The notes under the pieces were generated by a model that was not told the origin of the DNA, did no database searches, and saw nothing but the letters and a program-made list of their open reading frames with translations. A program made the translations under genes and the position numbers. Of a stretch of 64,000 nucleotides of DNA, positions 43,748 through 51,894 are shown one piece after another. This stretch comes from Ferdinandcohnia salidurans (lineage in GTDB: Bacteria > Bacillota > Bacilli > Bacillales > Bacillaceae_L), in assembly GCF_042680725.1 (NCBI RefSeq), contig NZ_JBHUEK010000031.1:62001-126000 (forward strand). Reading direction: 5' to 3'. The stretch's first letter is position 1; each line of letters opens with the position of its first letter.

Positions 43748-44188
43748 ATGGATGGCAAATTCTATCTAGTTCGTGAGGATGTACTTCCAGAAGCAGTTCG
43801 TAAAACATTGGATGCAAAGGAACTATTAGACAGTGGAGAAGCACAATCTATTGCAGAAGCAACACAGAAAGTGGACTTAAGTAGGAGTGCTTATTACAAA
43901 TATAAAGACACTGTCTTCCCTTTTCATACGACTGTTAAGGAAAAAATTATTTCATTGTTTTTTCATCTGGAGGACCGGTCTGGTACCCTTTCTCAATTAT
44001 TAAGAACTGTAGCAGATACTGGTTGTAATGTGTTAACAATCCACCAAACAATTCCGCTTAGGGGAAAAGCGAATGTAACACTCTCATTAAACACATCAGG
44101 CATGCATGGTGAAGTAACTGACCTCCTAGCTAGACTTCGTAAACTTGAATTTGTAGATAAAGTTGAAATTCTTGGAACAGGAGCATAG
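43748..44188 (+). CDS. pheB: ACT domain protein PheB (UPF0735)
   Basis: 146 aa. An N-terminal helical region (about 1-65; SIAEATQKVDLSRSAYYKYKD, HTH-like) is followed by a C-terminal ACT domain (about 70-146; LSQLLRTVADTGCNVLTIHQTIP). ACT domains usually bind amino acids, and the location directly before pheA (11 bp) suggests a role in phenylalanine control, but no function is proven. GGGGGGAG upstream of the ATG. Confidence 0.93.
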   Translation: MDGKFYLVREDVLPEAVRKTLDAKELLDSGEAQSIAEATQKVDLSRSAYYKYKDTVFPFHTTVKEKIISLFFHLEDRSGTLSQLLRTVADTGCNVLTIHQTIPLRGKANVTLSLNTSGMHGEVTDLLARLRKLEFVDKVEILGTGA

Positions 44189-44199
44189 GGGGAAGAACG

Positions 44200-45054
44200 A
44201 TGAACATTACAAATGTAGGGTTTCTAGGACCGAATGCTACATTCACAGCACAAGCGGTTGAAGCATTGTTTCCCGGTAAGGAAAACAAACCATATCGAAC
44301 AATACCTGCATGTATTGATGCAGTAGAAAACGGGGAAGTGGATGTGGCTGTCGTTCCAATTGAAAATACGATTGAAGGAACGGTTAATTTAACAATTGAT
44401 TATCTAATTCATGTAAAACAACTTAAAATTATTGGTGAAGTGATTATCCCAATCAAACAGCATTTAATGGTGCATCCCAACAATATAAACAATTGGGAAG
44501 ATGTACAAGGTATCTATTCACACCCACATGCAATCGCGCAATGCCATAAATTTTTATATAATCATTTTCCAAATATACAGCCGATTGAAACAAGTTCTAC
44601 AGGTGCAGCCGCTAAATTTGTAAGTGAGCATCCAGAGCAGAATCATGCGGCTATTGCAAACTCATTTGCGGCAAAGGAATATGGTTTAACGATTGTAAAA
44701 CATGATATACATGATTTTGATAATAATCATACGCGCTTTGTTGTATTACATAAAGAAATGTTAGATTTAGATTTAGTTAAGGAAAATACAGGAGATAAAA
44801 CAACCTTGATGGTTACATTGCCTTCCGACCAAGCCGGGGCATTACATCAGGTATTGTCCGTTTTTGCCTGGAGAAAGTTAAATTTGTCTAAAATCGAATC
44901 AAGACCAATGAAAACGGGTCTTGGTAATTATTTATTTTTAATTGATATTGAACAAAGAATGGATGAAATACTAATCCCAAGTGCGATTGCAGAATTAGAA
45001 GCTTTAGGGAGCGGAGTGACTGTATTAGGTAGTTATCCATATTATCATATTTAG
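44200..45054 (+). CDS. pheA: Prephenate dehydratase
   Basis: 284-aa monofunctional enzyme converting prephenate to phenylpyruvate. Seen: GFLGPNATFTAQA, VPIENTIEGTV, the STGAAAKFV catalytic-site motif, NNHTRFVVL, and the C-terminal ACT regulatory domain with the phenylalanine-site ESRP motif (SKIESRPMK). No chorismate mutase domain. Ends at a terminator. Confidence 0.97.
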   Translation: MNITNVGFLGPNATFTAQAVEALFPGKENKPYRTIPACIDAVENGEVDVAVVPIENTIEGTVNLTIDYLIHVKQLKIIGEVIIPIKQHLMVHPNNINNWEDVQGIYSHPHAIAQCHKFLYNHFPNIQPIETSSTGAAAKFVSEHPEQNHAAIANSFAAKEYGLTIVKHDIHDFDNNHTRFVVLHKEMLDLDLVKENTGDKTTLMVTLPSDQAGALHQVLSVFAWRKLNLSKIESRPMKTGLGNYLFLIDIEQRMDEILIPSAIAELEALGSGVTVLGSYPYYHI

Positions 45055-45086
45055 ACTCGGCATTTAGTCGAGTCTCTTTTTTTTTA
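45054..45086 (+). terminator. Terminator after pheA
   Basis: GACTCG (45054-45059, overlapping the stop codon) pairs with CGAGTC (45069-45074), then TCTTTTTTTTT. Confidence 0.85.
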
Positions 45087-45221
45087 TACTTTTTATGCTT
45101 GGCCAGCCCTCATGCTGTACATAATTTGTGAAGCCTATGCATAAGTTGTGATGAGAAATAGTGGCAATTTGCCTATTTTGACATAGTATGTATTGACTTA
45201 TGTATAGGAGGGGAAAATCGC

Positions 45222-46670
45222 GTGAAGATCCATATCGTTCAAAAAGGCGACACCTTATGGGAAATTGCAAAAAAATATGGGGTGGACTTCCAAGAACTAA
45301 AAGCTGTCAATACTCAGTTAAGTAATCCTGATATGATTATGCCTGGTATGAAAATTAAAGTGCCAACCGGAACTGTTCATGTAAAAAAAGAAGCTCAAAT
45401 TGGTGGAGCTAAAAAAGAAGCTCAAATTAATGTAGCGCCGAAAGAGGAACAAATTCAGCATCCGTTTGCCGAAATTGCACCTCAACCATTTCCTGTAATC
45501 GATTTTGAAGAGGAGGTACCAGAGGTTAAGGAGGAAGTAAAGGGTGTTGAGACAGGACCATATATTCCTCAAATGCCGCAAATGCCGCAAATGATAATAA
45601 TGCCGCAGATGCCAGCTGCACCACCACAAATGCCAGTAATGCCGCAAATGCCACAATATCAGCCACTAGAAATTGATATCAATAACTTTAATCTGATGGA
45701 GATGGGAATGCCGCAAATTCCAACACCACCAACCAATGTTTTACCTGGGATGATGGCACCGGAAGAAGAGGAGTTTGAACCAGAAGAAGATTTTGAAGCA
45801 CAAATGCCACAAATGCCACAAATGCAGCAAATGCCACAAATGCCTTTACAACAGCCAGCTATGTTTAATAATTGTGTACCAATTACGCCAGTTATGCCTG
45901 GGTACGGCTTTAATTATGTACCAGGGTTTCAGGGAGGCTTTCCACCGCAACAAGGGCCATTTAATCCGATGGGAGGATTCCCTCGAACAGAAGGGGTAAA
46001 AGAGGAAGTAAAAGAAGAAATGGCTCCGGTTCAAATGGCTCCAGTTCAAATGGCGCCAGTACAAATGCCACCGCAACACCCATTTGAAATCGATATTAAC
46101 AATTATAATATTATGCAAGCACAAATGCCACAAATGCCTCAAATGGTCGCAGGTGTAGAAGATGAATTTGAAGAAGTAGCTGAAATGCCACAAATGCCAC
46201 AAATGGCACCAATGCAGGCACCACCGTTTCCGATGGGACCGTGTGTACCAGTAACTCCGGTAATGCCAGGTTATGGATTTAATGGAGGTTTCCCAGGGCC
46301 TGCTGGATTCGGACCTAATATGCCAATGCAAGCTGCACCACAAGCTGTAAGTCCAGCGATGGCTAACAATCCAGGACCAGGTTTTGCGGGACCAATGAAT
46401 CCACAAATGATGCCAACACAATTTTATAATAAAAAAGATTGTGGTTGTGGTGGACCGAAGCCTCCATTTGTAGGACATTTCCCGCAACAAGGCTACCCAA
46501 TGGGGCAACCAGGATTTCAAGGACAATTCCAACCACCATTTCAACCTCAGTTCCAAGGTGGTGGATTCCCAGGATATCAGGGTGCACCGTTTGGAATGAA
46601 TCCAAATCAGCAAATGCCGTTTAACCCAATGTTTAACATGCCGGATGTTGACGATGACTTAGACGATTAA
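45222..46670 (+). CDS. safA: SafA-like spore inner coat morphogenetic protein
   Basis: 482 aa. The N-terminal LysM domain (residues 2-48; IHIVQKGDTLWEIAKKYGVD) should bind cortex peptidoglycan; a KKEAQI repeat follows, then about 350 residues dominated by PQMPQM and MAPVQ repeats and two related blocks (NNCVPITPVMPGYGFN; GPCVPVTPVMPGYGFN), a KKDCGCGGPKPP cysteine cluster and an acidic end. In B. subtilis SafA (yrbA) recruits inner coat proteins and binds SpoVID, also encoded here. GTG start with AGGAGGGG upstream. The repeat region differs much in composition between species, so the name rests on LysM, repeats and synteny after pheA. Confidence 0.88.
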   Translation: MKIHIVQKGDTLWEIAKKYGVDFQELKAVNTQLSNPDMIMPGMKIKVPTGTVHVKKEAQIGGAKKEAQINVAPKEEQIQHPFAEIAPQPFPVIDFEEEVPEVKEEVKGVETGPYIPQMPQMPQMIIMPQMPAAPPQMPVMPQMPQYQPLEIDINNFNLMEMGMPQIPTPPTNVLPGMMAPEEEEFEPEEDFEAQMPQMPQMQQMPQMPLQQPAMFNNCVPITPVMPGYGFNYVPGFQGGFPPQQGPFNPMGGFPRTEGVKEEVKEEMAPVQMAPVQMAPVQMPPQHPFEIDINNYNIMQAQMPQMPQMVAGVEDEFEEVAEMPQMPQMAPMQAPPFPMGPCVPVTPVMPGYGFNGGFPGPAGFGPNMPMQAAPQAVSPAMANNPGPGFAGPMNPQMMPTQFYNKKDCGCGGPKPPFVGHFPQQGYPMGQPGFQGQFQPPFQPQFQGGGFPGYQGAPFGMNPNQQMPFNPMFNMPDVDDDLDD

Positions 46671-46683
46671 TAATAAACATTTA

Positions 46684-46722
46684 ATGAAGGGCGAATAAAT
46701 CATACATTCGTCCTTGTATTTT
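46684..46722 (+). terminator. Terminator after safA
   Basis: AAGGGCGAAT pairs with ATTCGTCCTT (one G-T), then GTATTTTTTT. Confidence 0.8.
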
Positions 46723-46896
46723 TTTAGTATTTGTCTAAAAAGTAAGTTCTAAAAATGTAATAATTTGAAAATGGACACTTGTCAGTCCAAGATTTAAATA
46801 ACCTGCAAAAAACTAACAGAAATAATCCCCCTTTGGATAAGCCAACCTAATGATGAACATGTAGATATGTTCAATAGGTCAAAGGGGGTTATTGTA

Positions 46897-47802
46897 TTGA
46901 GGAAAATACTCTATACAGTTTCGACTGCAGCATTATTACTTGGTGGTCTAACGGCGTGTAATACCGATAATCAAGGGGCAGGTCCAAATAAGGATTATAA
47001 TGATAATGCTAGACCAATCGGTTATTACTCGAATGAAAATAATCGAAATAATGAAGATGGAAATGGAAACCGTCTTCGTGACAATGATGGTCCATTAACA
47101 GAAATTATGGATCGCACTGGGAATAACAGGAATGACCGTACCGGCATCATGAACAACAGAAATGACAATAACAATCGCACTGGCATCATGAACAACAGAA
47201 ATGACAACAACAATACCGGTATGGTAAATAACAATGATAAAACAAGAAAAAATCGTCCTGGAATCATGAACTATCGCGAGGAACAACGTCGAAATGGTAT
47301 CATGAATAACCGTAACGGTCGAACAATTAACCCTTTTAATGATGGAAACCCGAATACAATGTATGAAAATGGCCATGGACATGCTGATACAAACTATAGC
47401 AGCCATCTGAATGACAATAACCATAAAGTACAAACATATGGCTATTACAATGACAATGGAAAATTAGTTCGTAAAATTTCCGAACGTGCTTCTAAGGTTA
47501 AAAACGTGGACGATGCTCGTGTCATCGTAACAGACGATAACGTCTTAGTTGCTGTTGATACGAACGATAATACAAATCGTAATAATGTCCAAGACGCTGT
47601 AGAAAGAGCGGTACAGCCATTAGCTGGTAACCGAAATATCAATGTTGTGACAGATGAAGGTACTTTTTCACGAGTACGTGATATCGATAATGATATTCGT
47701 AACGGAAATAGACGTGAAACAATTGATGCTGACATAAAAGACCTTTTTGACAACATTGGTGATGCTATTAGTAAGCCATTCACAAACCATAATAGGGGTT
47801 AA
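46897..47802 (+). CDS. YhcN/YlaJ-family sporulation lipoprotein (CoxA-like)
   Basis: 301 aa with a lipoprotein signal: MRKILYTVSTAALLLGGLTAC, the lipid-modified Cys at residue 21. Then an Asn/Asp/Arg-rich low-complexity segment with repeats of RTGIMNNRNDNNN (about 70-125), and a C-terminal YhcN/YlaJ domain (about 185-290; KLVRKISERASKVKNVDDARVIVTDDNVLVAVD). The TTG at 46897 has AAAGGGGG 10 nt upstream. In B. subtilis the gene after safA is coxA (yrbB), a cortex-associated spore protein of this kind, so orthology by position is likely but unproven. Confidence 0.85.
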   Translation: MRKILYTVSTAALLLGGLTACNTDNQGAGPNKDYNDNARPIGYYSNENNRNNEDGNGNRLRDNDGPLTEIMDRTGNNRNDRTGIMNNRNDNNNRTGIMNNRNDNNNTGMVNNNDKTRKNRPGIMNYREEQRRNGIMNNRNGRTINPFNDGNPNTMYENGHGHADTNYSSHLNDNNHKVQTYGYYNDNGKLVRKISERASKVKNVDDARVIVTDDNVLVAVDTNDNTNRNNVQDAVERAVQPLAGNRNINVVTDEGTFSRVRDIDNDIRNGNRRETIDADIKDLFDNIGDAISKPFTNHNRG

Positions 47803-47822
47803 TGTAAATTGCATATCTAATT

Positions 47823-47850
47823 GGGTGTCCTTTGGGACATCCCTTTTTTA
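47823..47850 (+). terminator. Terminator after the spore lipoprotein gene
   Basis: GGGTGTCC pairs with GGACATCCC (one bulge), then TTTTTT. Confidence 0.75.
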
Positions 47851-47972
47851 TGGAAAATTTTTTCAAAAAACATTGGATATTCTTGTTAATAATGGTCAAA
47901 CTAATATGTGTAGGACGGTCATATACAAGTATAAAAAAGAGTTGGCAACTAATTGTAAGAGGTGATGCCAAA

Positions 47973-48497
47973 ATGAGAAAGATTGTAAAAGTAATCGTTT
48001 GTCTAGCGGTTGTTTTTATATTGCCTAGCTTTTCAGGAATTGGTGCGGAGTTAGAAGAAAACAATGATTCTGTTCAAGAGGTAACCGGTCCATTAGAAGT
48101 CACTGTCATTCTTGAACGTGTTTATGTAGACGGCGAGGTAAGTGAAGAAATCATAAAAGAAACAATCCTATCTATGGAAGATTTTTGGGCACAGTATGAG
48201 GATTGGAACCTAGTCCATCAAGATGATACTCAGGTTGTTTTTCAACAACGAATAGACGACATTTCACCTTTGCTTAAAACGAACGGCTATTTTGGTATAA
48301 CGGAAGATGGAATTTTGTCTATTTTTAATGGAAAACCAGATGAATCAGAAAAGGTTATCCAATCATTCTTTCAGATCGACGTTGAGAAGCTTGAAAGCTA
48401 CCAACATGATTTACTGAAAAAAGGAATCAAAATAGGAACAAAAGATGAGTATATTAATGTCATTGAAACCTATAAAACCTATACATCCTCCCCTTAA
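47973..48497 (+). CDS. bofC: Bypass-of-forespore protein BofC
   Basis: 174-aa forespore protein, exported to the intermembrane space, that restrains the SpoIVB protease and so times sigma-K activation via the SpoIVFA/FB complex encoded at 37 kb. Seen: a signal peptide (MRKIVKVIVCLAVVFILPSFSGIGA), a beta domain with VTVILERVYVDGEVSEEII, and the helical C-terminal part (ESEKVIQSFFQIDVEKLES). ATG 47973 has AAGAGGTGATG upstream and gives the known length; a longer N-terminal extension is not supported. Confidence 0.93.
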   Translation: MRKIVKVIVCLAVVFILPSFSGIGAELEENNDSVQEVTGPLEVTVILERVYVDGEVSEEIIKETILSMEDFWAQYEDWNLVHQDDTQVVFQQRIDDISPLLKTNGYFGITEDGILSIFNGKPDESEKVIQSFFQIDVEKLESYQHDLLKKGIKIGTKDEYINVIETYKTYTSSP

Positions 48498-48513
48498 TAT
48501 ATAACATTTTTAA

Positions 48514-48547
48514 AGAGACTAGACTCCTTCTAGTCTCTCTTTTATTT
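48514..48547 (+). terminator. Terminator after bofC
   Basis: AGAGACTAGA pairs perfectly with TCTAGTCTCT, followed by CTTTTATTTT. Confidence 0.9.
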
Positions 48548-48701
48548 TGGAGGATGTTCAAAAAGTCCGGTAAAAATGACACATCGAATTTCTTCGTTGG
48601 CTTGTTTTTCCGTTGCTCACGTATTAACTGCATACGTTCCGCTACTCAAAACTTCACCGCCTCGACCTTCTTGGTCCTTTTCATCCTCCTTTTTGAACAC
48701 T
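48548..48701 (-). repeat. Dispersed repeat family 2, copy B
   Basis: It shares with copy A (41592-41722) the blocks GACACATCGAA, GTTGGCTTG, CTCACGTATTAA, TGCATACG and CTTCTTGGTCCTTTTCA, in the same order and orientation, and the terminal GGAGGATG and CATCCTCC. Here an extra TTCAAAAAGTCCGG block near the left end pairs with TTTTTGAA at the right end, extending the terminal inverted repeat. Confidence 0.82.
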
Positions 48702-48768
48702 CATTTTTTAGTCTTTTTTTGACGAATATGATAAAATGGGGTACAGCAAAGTAGGGGAGAGAATAAGT

Positions 48769-49371
48769 TTGATTGAATTTATTAAAGGGACGGTTGACTA
48801 CATTAATCCGGAATATATCGTTATTGAAAATAATGGGGTAGGCTACCAAATCCTAACACCAAATCCGTTCGTTTTTAAAAGAGATAATAAGGAAATTGTT
48901 TATACATATCAGCATGTAAGAGAAGATATTTTAGCACTTTATGGTTTTAAGACACGTGAGGAGCGTGCTTTATTTTTGAAACTCTTAAATGTTACAGGGA
49001 TTGGTCCAAAGGGCGGACTCGCGATTTTGGCTTCGGGGGAACCAGAACAAGTCATTCGTGCAATTGAAAACGAGGATGAAAAATTCCTCGTTAAGTTTCC
49101 AGGTGTAGGGAAAAAGACAGCTCGACAAATTATACTGGATCTTAAAGGAAAGCTCCATGACCTTATGCCAACACTTCATCCTGATTTGTTTAGTGACGAT
49201 CATGAATTTGTGGACAATACGAGTCACACAGAAATTGAGGAAGCAGTTGAAGCTCTTAAAGTGTTAGGCTATGCGGAAAGAGAAATCAATAAAGTGTTGC
49301 CAGAGCTAAGAAAAGAAAAGCTCTCAACGGATCAATATATTAAAAAGGCTTTACAAAAGCTATTAAAATAA
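48769..49371 (+). CDS. ruvA: Holliday junction branch migration protein RuvA
   Basis: 200-aa tetrameric junction-binding subunit. Seen: N-terminal OB fold starting MIEFIKGTVDYINPEYIVIENNGVGYQI, two helix-hairpin-helix motifs (LNVTGIGPKGGLAILAS; LVKFPGVGKKTARQIILDL), and a C-terminal RuvB-binding helix domain (ALKVLGYAEREINKVL). The TTG at 48769 with AGGGGAG 9 nt upstream matches the conserved start; an ATG 33 bp upstream overlaps that signal. ruvB follows 13 bp later. Confidence 0.97.
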   Translation: MIEFIKGTVDYINPEYIVIENNGVGYQILTPNPFVFKRDNKEIVYTYQHVREDILALYGFKTREERALFLKLLNVTGIGPKGGLAILASGEPEQVIRAIENEDEKFLVKFPGVGKKTARQIILDLKGKLHDLMPTLHPDLFSDDHEFVDNTSHTEIEEAVEALKVLGYAEREINKVLPELRKEKLSTDQYIKKALQKLLK

Positions 49372-49384
49372 GGAGGATGCTTGA

Positions 49385-50386
49385 ATGGAGGACAGAATCG
49401 TTTCAGGTAGTACCAATTACGAAGAGTCAGCAATCGAGCAAAGCCTCAGACCACAAACCTTAGCTCAATATATTGGTCAAGAAAAGGTAAAATCAAATTT
49501 ATCGATTTTTATTGAAGCAGCTAAAATGAGACAAGAAACCTTGGACCATGTATTATTATATGGGCCTCCAGGACTTGGGAAAACAACGCTAGCTACGATT
49601 ATTGCAAATGAAATGGGCGTGAATATTCGGACAACCTCAGGACCAGCAATTGAAAGGCCAGGGGATTTAGCGGCTATATTGACAGCACTTGAACCAGGTG
49701 ATGTCCTTTTTATTGACGAAATTCATCGTCTTCAAAGGTCCATCGAGGAGGTTTTATATCCTGCGATGGAGGATTTTTGTTTGGATATCGTGATTGGAAA
49801 GGGAGCGGGAGCACGTTCTGTTCGACTCGACTTACCACCCTTTACTTTAGTTGGAGCGACAACACGTGCTGGATCACTATCTGCACCTCTTAGGGATCGA
49901 TTTGGGGTGCTTAGTCGACTAGAATATTACACTGAAAATCAATTAGCTGAAATTGTAACAAGAACAGCTGAATTGTTGGAGGTAGAAATTGATGAACATG
50001 CGGCACACGAAATAGCGAGACGATCAAGAGGGACCCCAAGGATTGCGAATCGTTTATTAAGGCGGGTAAGGGACTTCGCACAGGTACGCGGGAATGGTAC
50101 AATTACAACGCAAATGGCAGATACAGCCTTAGAATTGCTACAGGTTGACCGTTTAGGACTTGATCATATTGACCATAAATTACTTAGAGGAATCATTGAG
50201 AAGTTTCGTGGTGGTCCAGTTGGACTTGAGACGATTGCTGCAACGATCGGTGAGGAGGCACATACAATTGAAGATGTTTATGAGCCTTACCTTCTGCAAA
50301 TTGGTTTCTTGCAACGAACCCCACGTGGTCGAATTGTAACTGAACTGGTATATCGACATTTTCAAATTGAGGTTCCAAAGGAGTAA
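49385..50386 (+). CDS. ruvB: Holliday junction DNA helicase RuvB
   Basis: 333-aa AAA+ motor that drives branch migration with RuvA. Seen: Walker A GPPGLGKT at residues 60-67, Walker B DVLFIDEIHRL, sensor 1 LVGATTRAG, the arginine-finger region LRDRFG, and a winged-helix C-terminus (YLLQIGFLQRTPRGRIVT). AAGGAGG precedes the ATG. Confidence 0.98.
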   Translation: MEDRIVSGSTNYEESAIEQSLRPQTLAQYIGQEKVKSNLSIFIEAAKMRQETLDHVLLYGPPGLGKTTLATIIANEMGVNIRTTSGPAIERPGDLAAILTALEPGDVLFIDEIHRLQRSIEEVLYPAMEDFCLDIVIGKGAGARSVRLDLPPFTLVGATTRAGSLSAPLRDRFGVLSRLEYYTENQLAEIVTRTAELLEVEIDEHAAHEIARRSRGTPRIANRLLRRVRDFAQVRGNGTITTQMADTALELLQVDRLGLDHIDHKLLRGIIEKFRGGPVGLETIAATIGEEAHTIEDVYEPYLLQIGFLQRTPRGRIVTELVYRHFQIEVPKE

Positions 50387-50391
50387 TACCT

Positions 50392-50483
50392 AATCATATA
50401 CGCCTTGGCGTATATGCGCCCGATTTTTTTCGAGCTCGCTCGAAAAATTACCTTTGAAAAATCGTGGCATCCGCCGGAGGCTT
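50392..50483 (-). repeat. Dispersed repeat family 1, copy 3 (inverted)
   Basis: Read on the minus strand: AAGCCTCCGGCGGATGCCAC, CGATTTTTC, TTTTCGAGCGAGCTCGAAAA, AATCG, then CATATACGCCAAGGCGTATATG. About three-quarters identical to copies 1 and 2. The differences are largely paired: A-T becomes T-A in the terminal stem, and one base is lost from each side of the middle stem. It lies between ruvB and the DUF2905 gene; AACTTTATT adjoins its AAGCC end, as at copy 1. Confidence 0.8.
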
Positions 50484-50581
50484 TTTAACTTTATTCAATT
50501 AAGTTTTTATCCTACACGAAAATTGATTTTACAAATAGATGCCTTCGTTCCAATACCTTATAAGGAGTGAATAAAGTTAAA

Positions 50582-50773
50582 ATGGGTAAAATGCTAATGA
50601 TAATGGGAGTTCTATTATTAGTTGTCGGGTTTATTATGCATTTTATTGGAAAACTACCTGGGGATATAGTCGTGAAAAAAGGGAATACCACATTTTATTT
50701 TCCAATCGTTACATCTATTGTAATAAGTATTGTATTATCATTAATCTTTTACGTATTTGGTAAGTTTCGTTAG
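50582..50773 (+). CDS. DUF2905 family small membrane protein
   Basis: About 63 aa: two hydrophobic segments (MGVLLLVVGFIMHFIG; IVTSIVISIVLSLIFYVFG) around the family motif GKLPGDIVVKKGNTTFYFPI. The start is uncertain: ATG 50582 is 14 nt from AAGGAG, while GTG 50567 overlaps it. It lies between ruvB and queA, a common place for this family in Bacillaceae. Function unknown. Confidence 0.85.
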   Translation: MGKMLMIMGVLLLVVGFIMHFIGKLPGDIVVKKGNTTFYFPIVTSIVISIVLSLIFYVFGKFR

Positions 50774-50799
50774 AAAGTCAGTAGAAATTAGGTGGAAAT

Positions 50800-51825
50800 A
50801 TGAAAGTAGAATTATTTGATTTTGAATTACCAGAGGAATTAATCGCTCAAACTCCGTTAGAAAATCGTGAGGCTTCGCGCTTAATGGTAGTAGACAAAGA
50901 GACAGGAGACATTACCCATACTCATTTTCGTTCAATCCTATCATATCTAAATAAAGGAGATTGCCTAGTCTTAAACGATACACGTGTCTTGCCAGCAAGA
51001 CTGTATGGAGTAAAAGAGGACACAGGTGCAAAAGTAGAAGTACTACTTTTAAAACAAAAAGATGGTGATAGTTGGGAGACTCTTGTTAAGCCTGCAAAAC
51101 GTGTGAAAGAAGGTACTGTATTAACCTTTGGTGATGGACGTTTAAAAGCAACGTGTACGGATATCGGTGATCACGGTGGAAGAATGTTGAACTTTCATTA
51201 TGAAGGTATTTTTTATGAAGTTTTAGAAGCCTTAGGTGAGATGCCATTGCCCCCATATATTCATGAGCAATTGGATGATAAAGAACGATATCAAACTGTT
51301 TATGCAAAGCATCGTGGTTCAGCAGCAGCGCCTACGGCTGGACTTCATTTTACAGAAGAGCTTTTACAGCAAATTCGTGACCAGGGAGTACATACAGCCT
51401 TTATTACCTTGCATGTGGGGTTAGGAACATTTCGTCCCGTCAGCTCAGACACAATTGAAGATCATGATATGCATTCTGAATTTTATCAAATGACAGAGGA
51501 AACTGCTAATTTACTAAATGAGGTAAAAGCAAATGGTGGGAAAATCATTTCCGTAGGGACTACCTCAACTAGAACCCTTGAAACGATTGTGAAAAATAAT
51601 GGTAAATTCGTAGAATCAAGCGGTTGGACGAATATATTTATATACCCTGGATATCAGTATGAGGGAATTGATGGTCTTATAACAAACTTCCATCTTCCAA
51701 AATCAACACTGATCATGCTTGTAAGTGCACTGGCTGGACGCGAGAATATCCTCCATGCGTATAACGAAGCAGTAAAAGAGCGGTATCGATTCTTTAGCTT
51801 TGGGGACGCAATGCTAATTAAATAA
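50800..51825 (+). CDS. queA: S-adenosylmethionine:tRNA ribosyltransferase-isomerase
   Basis: 341-aa enzyme that converts preQ1-34 tRNA to epoxyqueuosine using the ribosyl group of SAM. Seen: FDFELPEELIAQTPLENREASRLM at the start, LNDTRVLPARLYG, AAPTAGLHFT, THVGLGTF-like TLHVGLGTFRPV, and TNFHLPKSTL. GGTGGAAAT precedes the ATG. tgt, which inserts preQ1 before this step, follows. Confidence 0.97.
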   Translation: MKVELFDFELPEELIAQTPLENREASRLMVVDKETGDITHTHFRSILSYLNKGDCLVLNDTRVLPARLYGVKEDTGAKVEVLLLKQKDGDSWETLVKPAKRVKEGTVLTFGDGRLKATCTDIGDHGGRMLNFHYEGIFYEVLEALGEMPLPPYIHEQLDDKERYQTVYAKHRGSAAAPTAGLHFTEELLQQIRDQGVHTAFITLHVGLGTFRPVSSDTIEDHDMHSEFYQMTEETANLLNEVKANGGKIISVGTTSTRTLETIVKNNGKFVESSGWTNIFIYPGYQYEGIDGLITNFHLPKSTLIMLVSALAGRENILHAYNEAVKERYRFFSFGDAMLIK

Positions 51826-51849
51826 GACATAGCGCAAATTAGATATTTC

Positions 51850-51874
51850 GGGTGGTGAGTTTTATTCATCACCC
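51850..51874 (+). other. Hairpin between queA and tgt
   Basis: GGGTGGTGA pairs with TCATCACCC (one G-T pair), 7-nt loop, no T-tract, ending about 10 nt before the tgt Shine-Dalgarno AAGGAG. It may tune tgt translation or RNA stability; no preQ1 aptamer is recognisable. Confidence 0.4.
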
Positions 51875-51894
51875 ACGATAAAGGAGACATATAA

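Noticed and set aside
45555..46240. Periodic DNA repeats in safA considered as a CRISPR-like array
   Set aside because: The periods are multiples of codons, there are no unique spacers of fixed length, and the region translates to PQM repeats in a LysM protein.
45846..46613. Long open frame on the minus strand opposite safA (255 codons)
   Set aside because: It arises from the low-complexity repeat composition of safA; its translation is Trp/His-rich and has no ribosome binding site.
51850..51874. Hairpin upstream of tgt as a preQ1 riboswitch
   Set aside because: The simple stem lacks the A-rich tail and pseudoknot partner expected of preQ1 aptamers.
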